From NCBI GenBank assembly GCA_002311345.1, contig DCAA01000006.1, positions 142,808 through 193,632 of the forward strand: a DNA stretch of 50,825 nucleotides, read 5' to 3'. The stretch comes from Planctomycetes bacterium UBA1146. GTDB lineage: Bacteria > Planctomycetota > UBA8108 > UBA1146. Each line of letters starts with the position of its first letter. Within the stretch, counting starts at the first letter, position 1. Made by a program: the position numbers and the translations under genes. Positions 1-8,338 of this stretch are shown here, piece by piece. The notes under the pieces were generated by a model. That model made no database searches, was not told the DNA's origin, and worked only from the letters and a program-made list of their open reading frames with translations.

Positions 1-42
1 TCGCTCTCGCGCCCCGTCGAATGTGCTGATCTGATCGGTAGA

Positions 43-2529
43 TCAGCCGCAATTGTCGAAAGTGTCGCAATCCAGGGAATCGCCGGTCGGGTCCGATCCG
101 CAATCCGAAAAGGGTGCCGGAGGAGTAGGTCCACCGGAGAACAGAAATGTCAGCAGGTAGACTCCGTCGGCAACATTCGCATTTCCGTCGTCATTGGTGT
201 CGACGGCATCGAGGCAGTTTGCTGGACCACCACTGAAGAGGTAAGCCAGTCCGGCGACTGCATCTGCGATGTTGATACTGGAATCGTCATTGATGTCACC
301 TCGAACGAAGGTGTCGCCTGCACCCGGGGTCAAGGTCACCTGGCCATTGCTGAAACCAGGTGGCATTGGATCACTGCCGACGATGATCAGGTTGTCGACA
401 GGAAGAGTGCCGATCGTCACACCGTTTTGCCATGTCAGATCGGTCACGAAAGTACCGGTCTGATTGATCAGGCCACCAGAATTGGTGGTGAATTCGATTG
501 TGGCAAGATTGGTCGAGTCGGTCAGATCGAGCGAAGTGGTGCTCAGGAAACTGACGACCGCGCCGATAGTGACCGCACCATCTGCCCACTGACCGCTGAA
601 GAAATCGAGCGGGGTGGGTACGACGCTGTCATCGAGCCCTGTTACCACCAACAGGGAACCATCGAAGACCATCGCCAGAGAGTAGCCGCTCACATCATTG
701 GGGAACCCGGTGTTGCTGGTTGATTCGATGCCCGAGACATTCGCCGTGAAGTCACCGATACCGGTGGCAGGATCGTATCCGGCATCGACGCTGGGAGCTG
801 AAATGGTGAAACTCAGCGGCGGAGGCGGAAGAACGGTGATGTTGCAACTCTGCGTGTCCCCATCGAATCCGCCAACGGTGGCCGTCAGTTCGTAGAGGTG
901 AGTGCTGATGGTGGCAGCGGTATCCGTGAACTGGGTAGCGTTCCCGCCCAGGTTCGCGATCACGGTGCCATTTCGCGACAAGGTGATGGCGTCGTAGGTC
1001 ATTCCGTTGCTCCAGGACAGATCTATTGCGTTGGAATCCGGATCGGTCTGGGTGCAACTGAAGTTGCTCTGAGGCAACGGGGTGATGAGGACGTCACAGG
1101 GGATGGCGGCCGCAGGGCTGGTGGCGTCTTCTGCCTGAACCGTGTAAGTGCTGTTGCCGTAGGATGCGTCTGTGTCGGAGTAACTGGTGGCGGTTCCACC
1201 GAGGACTGCCAGGATGACTCCGTTGCGGCGAATGGTGATCGCCGTGTACGAAGCTCCATTTGTCCAGGACAGATCCACCGAAGGATCTGAGGTGGCTCCG
1301 ACGGTGCAACTGAGATTCTGAACTGCTGGCAGGAAGGCGCCAGAAGGAGCAGCGACGGTGAAGGTCATCTCATCGGGAGCTCCCGCACCGCCGGCCTTGA
1401 AGAGGCCGAGGGTCGCGGTGTTGTCCGCCGGAGGGGCGTCACTGGTGAAGTAGAAGTTGAACATCATCGACCAGCGCAGCGCATTGGCATCCGGATTCAC
1501 ATTGAAACTATCGGTTGCCCAGGTGATACCGATTCCCGGATTGAGGGTGACTTGCCAGTCGGTTCCATCGAAGGGCTCTCCGCTGTGCCAGGTGTAGTCC
1601 TGGAATCCGTTGGTGATGATCGAAGCTCCCGCTGGGTAAGGCACGGTGAAGGAGTTGGCACTGCGATCGGAGTACAGGTTGTAGACGGCGTACTCGTAGT
1701 TCCAGGTGCCGTTGCCATTGTCGGTCACATCGTAACCGGCGATGAAGAGGCCATCGTTGGGAACCTCCACATCGACCAGGGTGACGCTGTTCTGGAAGTC
1801 CTGCCACGCCTGGATCGGCGGCTGCATCATCTGTGTCGAGCCCTGGAAATTCAGGTTGTGGTTGCCGGTCTGGGAGACGGTGACACGTCGATAGGAGGCA
1901 TTGTTTGCCTGGTTACCTGCTGCCGAATCATCGAGGGCAACGTACTGTCCACTGACGAAGTAGAATGCGCCCGGATAGTTTGCCGAGAGGAGATCGGTTT
2001 CTTTGACCTGAACTCGACGACCGATGGTGCCCTGCCCGCCAGGAATGGGGGGGGCCGAGTACGGATAAGGGAAGAATCCGGTCGTGGCGTTGACCTGCGA
2101 TCGAGGTCCGAGGTTACTCTGATTGCCATTGAGACCAGAGGAGTAGGGATCGGCACAGCCCGGGGTGAGGAAGGAGAGACAGCCGCCGCCACCGTTGCAG
2201 CCCGGACAGAGACCGGTGTTCTGAAGAGCGCAGAAGCCGTGTTTCAACCAGGAACTACCGATCTGAGTGAAGCGTCCGTCGTGCAGCCTCCACAGATCCT
2301 GAGCGATGACCGGGTGTTGGTTGTTGTTGGCGATCCAGTCGAGGTTTTCATCTCCGATGTTACAAGAGGTCGTGGCCACCGAGTAAGCGTAGATGGCTTC
2401 TCCAGCGACTGTGTTGGAACCGTACGCATTGGTCCCCGGCAGGGAACCTACAATCACGTCGGGTTGTGCCTGAACGACTCCAGCCATAAACACAAAAACG
2501 CAGGCGATGATGCAAATATATCGATACAC
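43..2529 (-). CDS. Secreted multidomain protein with FN3-like repeats, cohesin-like domain and C-terminal dockerin
   Basis: The 828-residue product starts at GTG 2529, with a GAGAGGAAA ribosome site upstream and a hydrophobic signal peptide ending near residue 21 (VVQA/Q). Residues about 22-400 form an N-terminal region with a Cys/Gly-rich patch (CPGCNGGGGC) that I do not recognise. Two FN3/Ig-like repeats follow at about 405-485 and 488-567, sharing the pattern LSW-NG-Y-AIT-RNG. A cohesin-like beta-sandwich spans about 572-735. Two dockerin-type Ca-binding repeats (DINDDSSINIADAV and DTNDDGNANVADGV, about 743-803) precede a Cys-containing tail ending CDTFDNCG. This dockerin-plus-tail end recurs in secreted Planctomycetota proteins (known from the group). 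A surface or extracellular structural or binding role is inferred; no catalytic domain is evident. It is transcribed away from the respiratory cluster. Confidence 0.85.
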   Translation of the reverse strand: MYRYICIIACVFVFMAGVVQAQPDVIVGSLPGTNAYGSNTVAGEAIYAYSVATTSCNIGDENLDWIANNNQHPVIAQDLWRLHDGRFTQIGSSWLKHGFCALQNTGLCPGCNGGGGCLSFLTPGCADPYSSGLNGNQSNLGPRSQVNATTGFFPYPYSAPPIPGGQGTIGRRVQVKETDLLSANYPGAFYFVSGQYVALDDSAAGNQANNASYRRVTVSQTGNHNLNFQGSTQMMQPPIQAWQDFQNSVTLVDVEVPNDGLFIAGYDVTDNGNGTWNYEYAVYNLYSDRSANSFTVPYPAGASIITNGFQDYTWHSGEPFDGTDWQVTLNPGIGITWATDSFNVNPDANALRWSMMFNFYFTSDAPPADNTATLGLFKAGGAGAPDEMTFTVAAPSGAFLPAVQNLSCTVGATSDPSVDLSWTNGASYTAITIRRNGVILAVLGGTATSYSDTDASYGNSTYTVQAEDATSPAAAIPCDVLITPLPQSNFSCTQTDPDSNAIDLSWSNGMTYDAITLSRNGTVIANLGGNATQFTDTAATISTHLYELTATVGGFDGDTQSCNITVLPPPPLSFTISAPSVDAGYDPATGIGDFTANVSGIESTSNTGFPNDVSGYSLAMVFDGSLLVVTGLDDSVVPTPLDFFSGQWADGAVTIGAVVSFLSTTSLDLTDSTNLATIEFTTNSGGLINQTGTFVTDLTWQNGVTIGTLPVDNLIIVGSDPMPPGFSNGQVTLTPGAGDTFVRGDINDDSSINIADAVAGLAYLFSGGPANCLDAVDTNDDGNANVADGVYLLTFLFSGGPTPPAPFSDCGSDPTGDSLDCDTFDNCG

Positions 2530-3066
2530 TTTCCGTTTCCTCTCATTTTCACTTCATTGGCACGGGCACAAAATACCCGGGAGCCTGAAACCCCACCCAG
2601 GCAAACTCACGAAAGATCATGTTTCTTGGTGATAACTCGCTTCGTCGCGGACTAGTCCCGCTCTTCCCGGCAGTTCACGAGCAGATACAAACCCTCTTGT
2701 TCTCCGAAGATACGCCCTGCCAGAAGAGGTCAAATCACACTACCCACGGCGCCCAAAGGCGCCGCCTGGCCCCATTATCTCACAGGAGATCGCGTCCGTG
2801 AAGGGGGACTGATTCTGCGCGCGCCGCCAAAGACCTCCATTTTATCCCTTCAGAGCCATAAATTCGGATTTTGATGGTTCAATAACGTCTATCCCATCAA
2901 GGGGTTATGATTTGCCCACGGACCGGATATGTCGGTTTTCTGGGGCGCTGATGCCTTGCTCGCTGTTGACCGGGCATCCGTGATGGAGTCGAGGTCGAGG
3001 CGCGCAATCCGGTCCTGCGAAGATCGGCCGAAACAACGGGGGAGTGAACCTCCCGAACAGGAAAAA
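2530..3066. other. Non-coding intergenic region between divergent genes
   Basis: This 537-base stretch separates the minus-strand dockerin gene from ctaA. Short open frames inside it look random in composition and lack ribosome sites. It holds one strong GC hairpin (listed separately) and AT-richer DNA from about 2840 to 2915. The latter contains a TATGAT box at 2906-2911 that could be a -10 element for the plus-strand cluster, although no good -35 precedes it. I see no tRNA or riboswitch here. Confidence 0.6.
2747..2764. repeat. Perfect 7-bp GC hairpin (CGGCGCC-CAAA-GGCGCCG)
   Basis: CGGCGCC at 2747-2753 pairs with GGCGCCG at 2758-2764 around a CAAA loop. No T-tract follows on either strand, so this is not a standard intrinsic terminator. 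It could be a leader structure or a protein-binding site. The function is unknown. Confidence 0.45.
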
Positions 3067-4395
3067 ATGTCCGGTTCCGAAGAAATCGAACTCGCGACTC
3101 AACCGCCGGCAGGTCTCTGTGGCGCAGTGCTTCCGGTCGGGATGGCCACCGCAGTGGCGATGTGGACCGCCGGCTACATCGCCCGGTTGCCCTTCGTCGA
3201 GGTCTCTCCGGTGGTGCTTTTTTTCGTACTGGTGGCTGTACTGCTGATGGGCGGTAGATTCGCCGCTTCGAGACACTCCAACAGGATCCGCGCAGGGATT
3301 GTCTGCGGAGCCATCGCTGCAATTCTCGATCTGCTGGTACTGGGATCTTTCGTGATTCCCGAGGGACAAGAAGTTTCCACCGCACGGATGATGACGCTAG
3401 CGATGTCATTTCTGTTTTTCATCGCCATCTGCATCACCTTGGCAGTGCTCGGGGCTGCCAGCAGGAAAGCGGGTTCTTCGACTCGCGATCAGGGCGTCGA
3501 ATTGATGACCTGGACCGCATTCAGTGCCACGCTGGTGCTGGTCGGAATCGGCGGTCTGGTGACCAGTGAGGAAGCGGGGCTGGCAGTTCCCGACTGGCCC
3601 GACTCGTTTGGCGGCAATATGTTCCTGTTACCTCTTTCACGCATGACAGGTGCCATCTACTACGAACACGCTCACCGGCTGTTCGGTGCTCTGGTGGGGT
3701 TGGTTACCGTATCACTGGCGGTCTATCTGTGGTGCTCGTCCTCCAGCAGATGGCTCAAGGCTCTGTCAGCATTCGCGGTCGTCCAGGTGATCGTCCAGGG
3801 GATCTTCGGTGGACTGAGAGTGACGGAGGTCGAATCCACGACGGTGATCGATGGCACGGTTTCCCAATGGGGCGAATCTTCACTCTCTCTGGTGTTGCGG
3901 GTGGTCCACGGTGTCGACGGACAGTTCTTTCTGGCGCTGCTGGCAGTGATCCTCACACTCGCTGGCAGTAACTGGCGAACAGCAACCGGTGGCTGCTCGG
4001 ACCGGTACGATCGCTGGGGAAGCGTGGTGCTGGCTCTCTTAATCTCCACGCAGTTGTTGCTCGGTGCTCTCTCTCGCCACATCTCCAGGGACTGGGTGCT
4101 GTGGCACCTCTGTGGAGCGTTTGTGGTGCTGGCGGTGGTGGTTTTTCTCGGGGTGCGCGGAGGCCTTCCCACGAAGGCTCCGATGCGTGCCCGGATCGGG
4201 ATACTGCTGGTGATCGCCACTACAGTGCAGGTGGCGCTGGGTTTTGCGACCCTCGCTGTCACCAGTGGCCAGGTCAGGATCGCTTCGAGCGGAGTTACCG
4301 AAACCCTGCTGGCGACCACACATCAGACGCTGGGAGCAGTGATCCTGGCCCTTGCCGCCTCGCTGCTGTGCTGGACCTTCAGACCGGTTCGCTGA
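3067..4395 (+). CDS. ctaA: Heme A synthase (CtaA/COX15 family)
   Basis: This integral membrane enzyme converts heme O to heme A for the aa3-type oxidase encoded downstream. I chose ATG 3067, preceded by AGGA, which gives 442 residues. An upstream in-frame ATG at 2929 would add 46 hydrophilic residues unlike the family. The first about 120 residues carry roughly four membrane segments. The COX15 core follows with the signature GGLVTSEEAGLAVPDWPDSFG-like block, then YEHAHRLFGALVG (heme-ligand His region), VHGVDGQFF, LWHLCGAF and TTHQTLGAVILA, i.e. the paired His helices of the family. It leads the ACIII/oxidase cluster, and the partner enzyme ctaB closes it on the other strand. The extra N-terminal helices are unusual for bacterial CtaA. 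Confidence 0.87.
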   Translation: MSGSEEIELATQPPAGLCGAVLPVGMATAVAMWTAGYIARLPFVEVSPVVLFFVLVAVLLMGGRFAASRHSNRIRAGIVCGAIAAILDLLVLGSFVIPEGQEVSTARMMTLAMSFLFFIAICITLAVLGAASRKAGSSTRDQGVELMTWTAFSATLVLVGIGGLVTSEEAGLAVPDWPDSFGGNMFLLPLSRMTGAIYYEHAHRLFGALVGLVTVSLAVYLWCSSSSRWLKALSAFAVVQVIVQGIFGGLRVTEVESTTVIDGTVSQWGESSLSLVLRVVHGVDGQFFLALLAVILTLAGSNWRTATGGCSDRYDRWGSVVLALLISTQLLLGALSRHISRDWVLWHLCGAFVVLAVVVFLGVRGGLPTKAPMRARIGILLVIATTVQVALGFATLAVTSGQVRIASSGVTETLLATTHQTLGAVILALAASLLCWTFRPVR

Positions 4396-4469
4396 TGGGC
4401 CCCTCTCTGGCCCCGGGGAATTGAGCGATTTCGAGGCCAGAAAAACAGTCGGAATTTAGTCGAGTTCGT

Positions 4470-4498
4470 TTGGCCTGAAACCGAGTCGTTGCTAGCCT
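4470..4498 (+). promoter_or_regulatory. Candidate promoter for the act/cox operon
   Basis: TTGGCC at 4470-4475 and TAGCCT at 4493-4498 are separated by 17 bases, in the 189-base gap between ctaA and actA. Matches to the sigma-70 consensus are only 4/6 and 3/6. The position is right for driving the long respiratory operon, but read-through from ctaA is equally possible. Confidence 0.22.
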
Positions 4499-4584
4499 CT
4501 CCACTGATCGGCGAGACCGGTGTTGCCACGCGAGTTCTCGGCCGAGATGTATGTTGAAGATGGGCCAGGAGGAACTCCCCAACG

Positions 4585-5280
4585 ATGAGTCGTGATCCGA
4601 TCTTCCGTCCCTGGATGGACCAACTACTGAAGCTTCTCGGAGCCGGAGCTGCAGTGACCGGACTCTATGCCGTATTGATGGTCTACTTCGGTCTTTCGCC
4701 GAAGACCCTCAGTGCTGGTTACATGCCCCAACAACCGGTGCCCTACAGTCATGCACTGCACGTCGGCGAACTGGGGCTTGATTGTCGCTACTGTCACACC
4801 ACCGTGGAGAGTGCCGCGTTCGCTGCCGTCCCTCCGACCCAGACCTGCATCAACTGTCACGAGAAGATCGCGCCGACGAGTCACAAGTTGGATCCGGTGC
4901 GCAACTCTTTCGTTTCCGGATTGCCGGTGCAGTGGATCAAGGTTCACGACCTTCCCGACTATGTTTACTTCAATCACAGTGCTCATGTCACTCGAGGAGT
5001 TTCGTGCGTCGAATGCCACGGTCGTATCGATCAGATGGAAGAGGTTCACCAGGTGAAACCCCTTAGCATGGGCTGGTGTTTGGGATGTCATAGAAATCCG
5101 GCTTCCCATCTGCGACCCGTTGATCGGGTGACCGATCTCGACTGGGGACTGGATCGCACCGAAGAGGAAAAAGCGGCGCAGGGAAACGAAATCATGAAGG
5201 GCCTGGGGTTGATCGATGAGTCGGGACTGCCGACCACTCGCTTGACCCTCCTGACGAATTGTTCCACATGTCATCGATGA
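4585..5280 (+). CDS. actA: Alternative complex III subunit A, pentaheme cytochrome c
   Basis: The 231-residue protein is anchored by one N-terminal membrane helix (about 15-37) and then exposed to the periplasm. It has five CxxCH heme c motifs, at 67-71 (CRYCH), 88-92 (CINCH), 141-145 (CVECH), 165-169 (CLGCH) and 226-230 (CSTCH). Five hemes is the expected number for ActA of alternative complex III, which oxidises menaquinol or quinol and passes electrons to cytochrome c or directly to an oxidase. An AGGAGG site lies 12 nt upstream of the ATG. Its TGA overlaps the ATG of actB (ATGA). It is the first gene of the actABCDEF-cox operon. Confidence 0.93.
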   Translation: MSRDPIFRPWMDQLLKLLGAGAAVTGLYAVLMVYFGLSPKTLSAGYMPQQPVPYSHALHVGELGLDCRYCHTTVESAAFAAVPPTQTCINCHEKIAPTSHKLDPVRNSFVSGLPVQWIKVHDLPDYVYFNHSAHVTRGVSCVECHGRIDQMEEVHQVKPLSMGWCLGCHRNPASHLRPVDRVTDLDWGLDRTEEEKAAQGNEIMKGLGLIDESGLPTTRLTLLTNCSTCHR

Positions 5281-8200
5281 ATAAAGAAATCGGCACGAAG
5301 CCGGGCAAGGCACTCTGGCGCAGCCTCGACGAGTATGCGGACTCTCCCGAGTTCCGCACGCTGCTCGAGAAAGAATTTCCGAATCATGCTCCCGAGTTGT
5401 TCCATTCCACCTCGCGCCGACATTTCCTGAAAGTGATGGGAGCCTCCATGGCTCTGGCGGGGGGACTCGCTGGATGTCACTGGCCACAGCAGCAAATTCT
5501 TCCACACACCAGCCGTCCACAGGGCAGAGCACCTGGAGTTCCGGTTACTTATGCTTCCTGCTGGGAGCAGCAGGAAGTTGCCGAGGGGGTACTGGTCACC
5601 AGTTACGATGGCCGACCGATCCGGGTCGATGGCAATGGAGATCACCCGTTCCAGAGCGGGGCGGCAACCTCGCAGATTCAGGCCAGTGTACTGGGTCTCT
5701 ATGACCCGGGGCGAAGTTCCGAACCGAGCCACGACAAAGCAGGCCATCGAGTCGCCGCCGGTTGGGATGAAGCCGCTGAGATGCTTCGGGCTGCCGGTCG
5801 CGCCGGGAAGCTCTCGATACTGGCGGCTCCGTCATCTTCACTGGCCCTTGCGATGATGCGAAAGCGATTTTTACGGCAAGTCCCCTCAGCCCAATGGCAT
5901 GAATGGGCTCCGATCCATCGCGATTCGGAAAGGCTAGGCACGGAGCAACTGTTCGGACGACCGATGCGTCCGGTGGCAGACCTGTCGGCGGCCCGCGTTC
6001 TAGTTTGCCTCGATGCGGATCCGCTGATGAATCATCCGGCGAGTCTTGCCCATAGCAGCGCTTGGGCTGCGCTTCGCACATCCGCCGATGATGACGAGCC
6101 GCTATTGAGTCGGGTCTACTCGGTGGAGAGTACTTTGTCGGTGACCGGCAGTGCTGCCGATATCAGGATTCCGGCACGTACCGCAGATATCGCGAAAATC
6201 GCTGCGCAACTGGCAGCGGCCACGGGAGTGCCCTTACCCGCTGATGTCTCTTCCATCGTCGATGCGGCGGAGCCCGCAGATCAACAGATCTTGCAGATGG
6301 CTGCCGATTTGAAATCGCATCCCGGGAACTGCCTGGTCATGGCAGGTGATCGACAGCCTGGTGTCGTACATGCGCTGGCGCATGCCATCAACATCGGACT
6401 CGGTGCGGTTGGGAAGACCCTTCGATTTGCGGAAGTCGAGCGTGGCGAGCGACCAACTCACATCGATGACCTGGAGTTGCTGGCCAATCAAATTCGCAGC
6501 GGCGAGGTCGAGACCCTGCTGTTCCTCGGCACCAATCCAGTTTATGACGCACCCGCCATCAACGAGTCATGGAATGATCTCATCGAAAAGGTGCCGCTGT
6601 CGATTCACGTCGGAGATCACGAAGATGAGACCGCAAGAGCTTGCCAGTGGCATCTCAACGGAACCCATTTCCTCGAGGAATGGGGTGAGGGACGTAGCTG
6701 GGACGGCACAATAACCCTGAGACAACCCCTGATTGCTCCGCTCTATGACGGTCGTAGTTCCATCGAACTGTTGAGTCTTCTTCTCGATGACAAACCTGAA
6801 TCCGGACATGACATGGTTCGTGGAGTTCTGGAACCGATGGCTGGCGCCGATGCAGATGCATCGTGGAGAAGTTGGCTCCACGGGGGATTCATCCCTGGAA
6901 GTTCCAATACCGTCGATAGTGCTCCCCAGATGCGCGGTGGGTGGGGTGCAGCGCTCGAGAGTGACATGCAGGCACCCGAGGGCGATGAAATCGTCTTCCT
7001 GGCCGACCATTGCCTCTTCGATGGTCGCTATGCCAACAATGGCTGGTTACAGGAACTGCCCGATCCCATCAGCAAGGTGACCTGGGATAACTGCGCTCTG
7101 ATCGCTCCTAGCAAGGCGACAGAGATGGGAGTGAAAACCGGCGATCTGATCCAGTTGTCGACGGGAGGTCGGGAACTGGAGATGCCCGCCTTCATCCTGC
7201 CGTGCATGAACTCAAGTACGGTGGCGGTCGCTCTCGGCTATGGCCGTTTGCTTTCCGACCGTGCCGCAGGAAGACTGTCGCGCAAACCCTCGCTCTACCA
7301 GATCGCAGATGGTGTTGGGTTCGATACCTATCAGTTGCGCACCATGGAGGCGATTCGTGCTGGATATGCGCCCGTCAGTGTTTCTCGTACATCGGGTACT
7401 TACGAACTGGCGACCACACAGGATCACAATCCGATTCGGCCTGACGATTTCATGGGTGACCTCGAGTTCAACGAGGAACAGCGTCGCATCGGAGAATTTG
7501 CTCGTGTTGTCGAGACGGGGTTTGCACCTGATGCGGGCGATGTTGCCGCTCAGGTTCAGGAGGCTGGACCTCATCACCCTGCTCTGGAGAGCCTCTGGAC
7601 CGAACACGAATACAAGTCCCATCGCTGGGCGATGACGATCGACTTGAATCTTTGTACAGGTTGCAGTGCCTGTATGGTGGCGTGTCAGTCGGAGAACAAT
7701 ATCGCCGTGGTCGGTAAGGACGAAGTCGCCTACGGACGCGAGATGCACTGGATAAGGGTCGACCGGTACTTCAGCGGCGACGATATTGACAATCCTGAGG
7801 TGGTGCATCAGCCGTTGACCTGTAATCAGTGCGAGAATGCACCGTGCGAGCAGGTTTGTCCCGTGGCGGCAACCGTGCACAACGAAGAGGGCCTCAACGA
7901 CATGGTCTACAACCGGTGCATCGGTACCCGGTACTGCAGCAACAACTGTCCTTACAAGGTCCGTCGTTTCAACTACTTCAATAACACCAAGTCGCCCTCT
8001 CCGACGGAGCAGATGGGATACAACCCGGCGGTCACCATTCGATCCCGCGGGGTGATGGAGAAGTGCACTTACTGTGTTCAGAGGATCAATTCTTCGAAGA
8101 TCAGTGCTCATAACGAGGGCCGTGAGATGGTCGATGGCAACGTGTTGCCGGCTTGCGCTCAGACCTGTCCGACTCGAGCCATCACCTTTGGAGATCTTGC

Positions 8201-8333
8201 AGATCCCAAGAGTCAGGTGAGTGCGACCCAGAAGTCGCATCGTGCTTACAAGATGCTTGCCGAATTGAATGTCAAGCCGCGCACGTCCTACATGGCCAAA
8301 CTGCGCAATCCGGCGACCCGAGAAGAGGGGTGA
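5277..8333 (+). CDS. actB: Alternative complex III subunit B, MoCo/4Fe-4S-type iron-sulfur protein
   Basis: The 1018-residue protein starts at ATG 5277, overlapping the actA stop as ATGA. The N-terminus has the extended Tat-signal type of this family (KALWRSLDEYADSPEF block), twin arginine at 47-48, and LAGC at 64-67 that could be a lipobox. Residues about 100-700 form the molybdopterin-oxidoreductase-like domain, which in ActB is known not to bind molybdenum. The C-terminal third carries ferredoxin Cys clusters: CTGCSACMVAC (793-803), CNQCENAPCEQVCP, CIGTRYCSNNCP, CTYC and CAQTCP, enough for several Fe-S centres. It is the peripheral electron-wire subunit of ACIII, working with ActA hemes and the ActC quinol site. 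Confidence 0.93.
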   Translation: MNKEIGTKPGKALWRSLDEYADSPEFRTLLEKEFPNHAPELFHSTSRRHFLKVMGASMALAGGLAGCHWPQQQILPHTSRPQGRAPGVPVTYASCWEQQEVAEGVLVTSYDGRPIRVDGNGDHPFQSGAATSQIQASVLGLYDPGRSSEPSHDKAGHRVAAGWDEAAEMLRAAGRAGKLSILAAPSSSLALAMMRKRFLRQVPSAQWHEWAPIHRDSERLGTEQLFGRPMRPVADLSAARVLVCLDADPLMNHPASLAHSSAWAALRTSADDDEPLLSRVYSVESTLSVTGSAADIRIPARTADIAKIAAQLAAATGVPLPADVSSIVDAAEPADQQILQMAADLKSHPGNCLVMAGDRQPGVVHALAHAINIGLGAVGKTLRFAEVERGERPTHIDDLELLANQIRSGEVETLLFLGTNPVYDAPAINESWNDLIEKVPLSIHVGDHEDETARACQWHLNGTHFLEEWGEGRSWDGTITLRQPLIAPLYDGRSSIELLSLLLDDKPESGHDMVRGVLEPMAGADADASWRSWLHGGFIPGSSNTVDSAPQMRGGWGAALESDMQAPEGDEIVFLADHCLFDGRYANNGWLQELPDPISKVTWDNCALIAPSKATEMGVKTGDLIQLSTGGRELEMPAFILPCMNSSTVAVALGYGRLLSDRAAGRLSRKPSLYQIADGVGFDTYQLRTMEAIRAGYAPVSVSRTSGTYELATTQDHNPIRPDDFMGDLEFNEEQRRIGEFARVVETGFAPDAGDVAAQVQEAGPHHPALESLWTEHEYKSHRWAMTIDLNLCTGCSACMVACQSENNIAVVGKDEVAYGREMHWIRVDRYFSGDDIDNPEVVHQPLTCNQCENAPCEQVCPVAATVHNEEGLNDMVYNRCIGTRYCSNNCPYKVRRFNYFNNTKSPSPTEQMGYNPAVTIRSRGVMEKCTYCVQRINSSKISAHNEGREMVDGNVLPACAQTCPTRAITFGDLADPKSQVSATQKSHRAYKMLAELNVKPRTSYMAKLRNPATREEG

Positions 8334-8338
8334 GGGGG

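Noticed and set aside
1552..2655. Plus-strand open frame of 367 codons
   Set aside because: It is the antisense shadow of the dockerin-protein gene, with no domain and no operon logic.
2929..3066. Upstream ATG 2929 as the start of ctaA
   Set aside because: The 46 added residues are hydrophilic and unlike the family, whereas ATG 3067 has a closer AGGA site and leads straight into the family sequence. It is not fully excluded.
5277..8333. ActB as a catalytic molybdenum oxidoreductase
   Set aside because: Position within actA-F and the fused ferredoxin domain identify it as ACIII subunit B, a family known to lack molybdenum cofactor.
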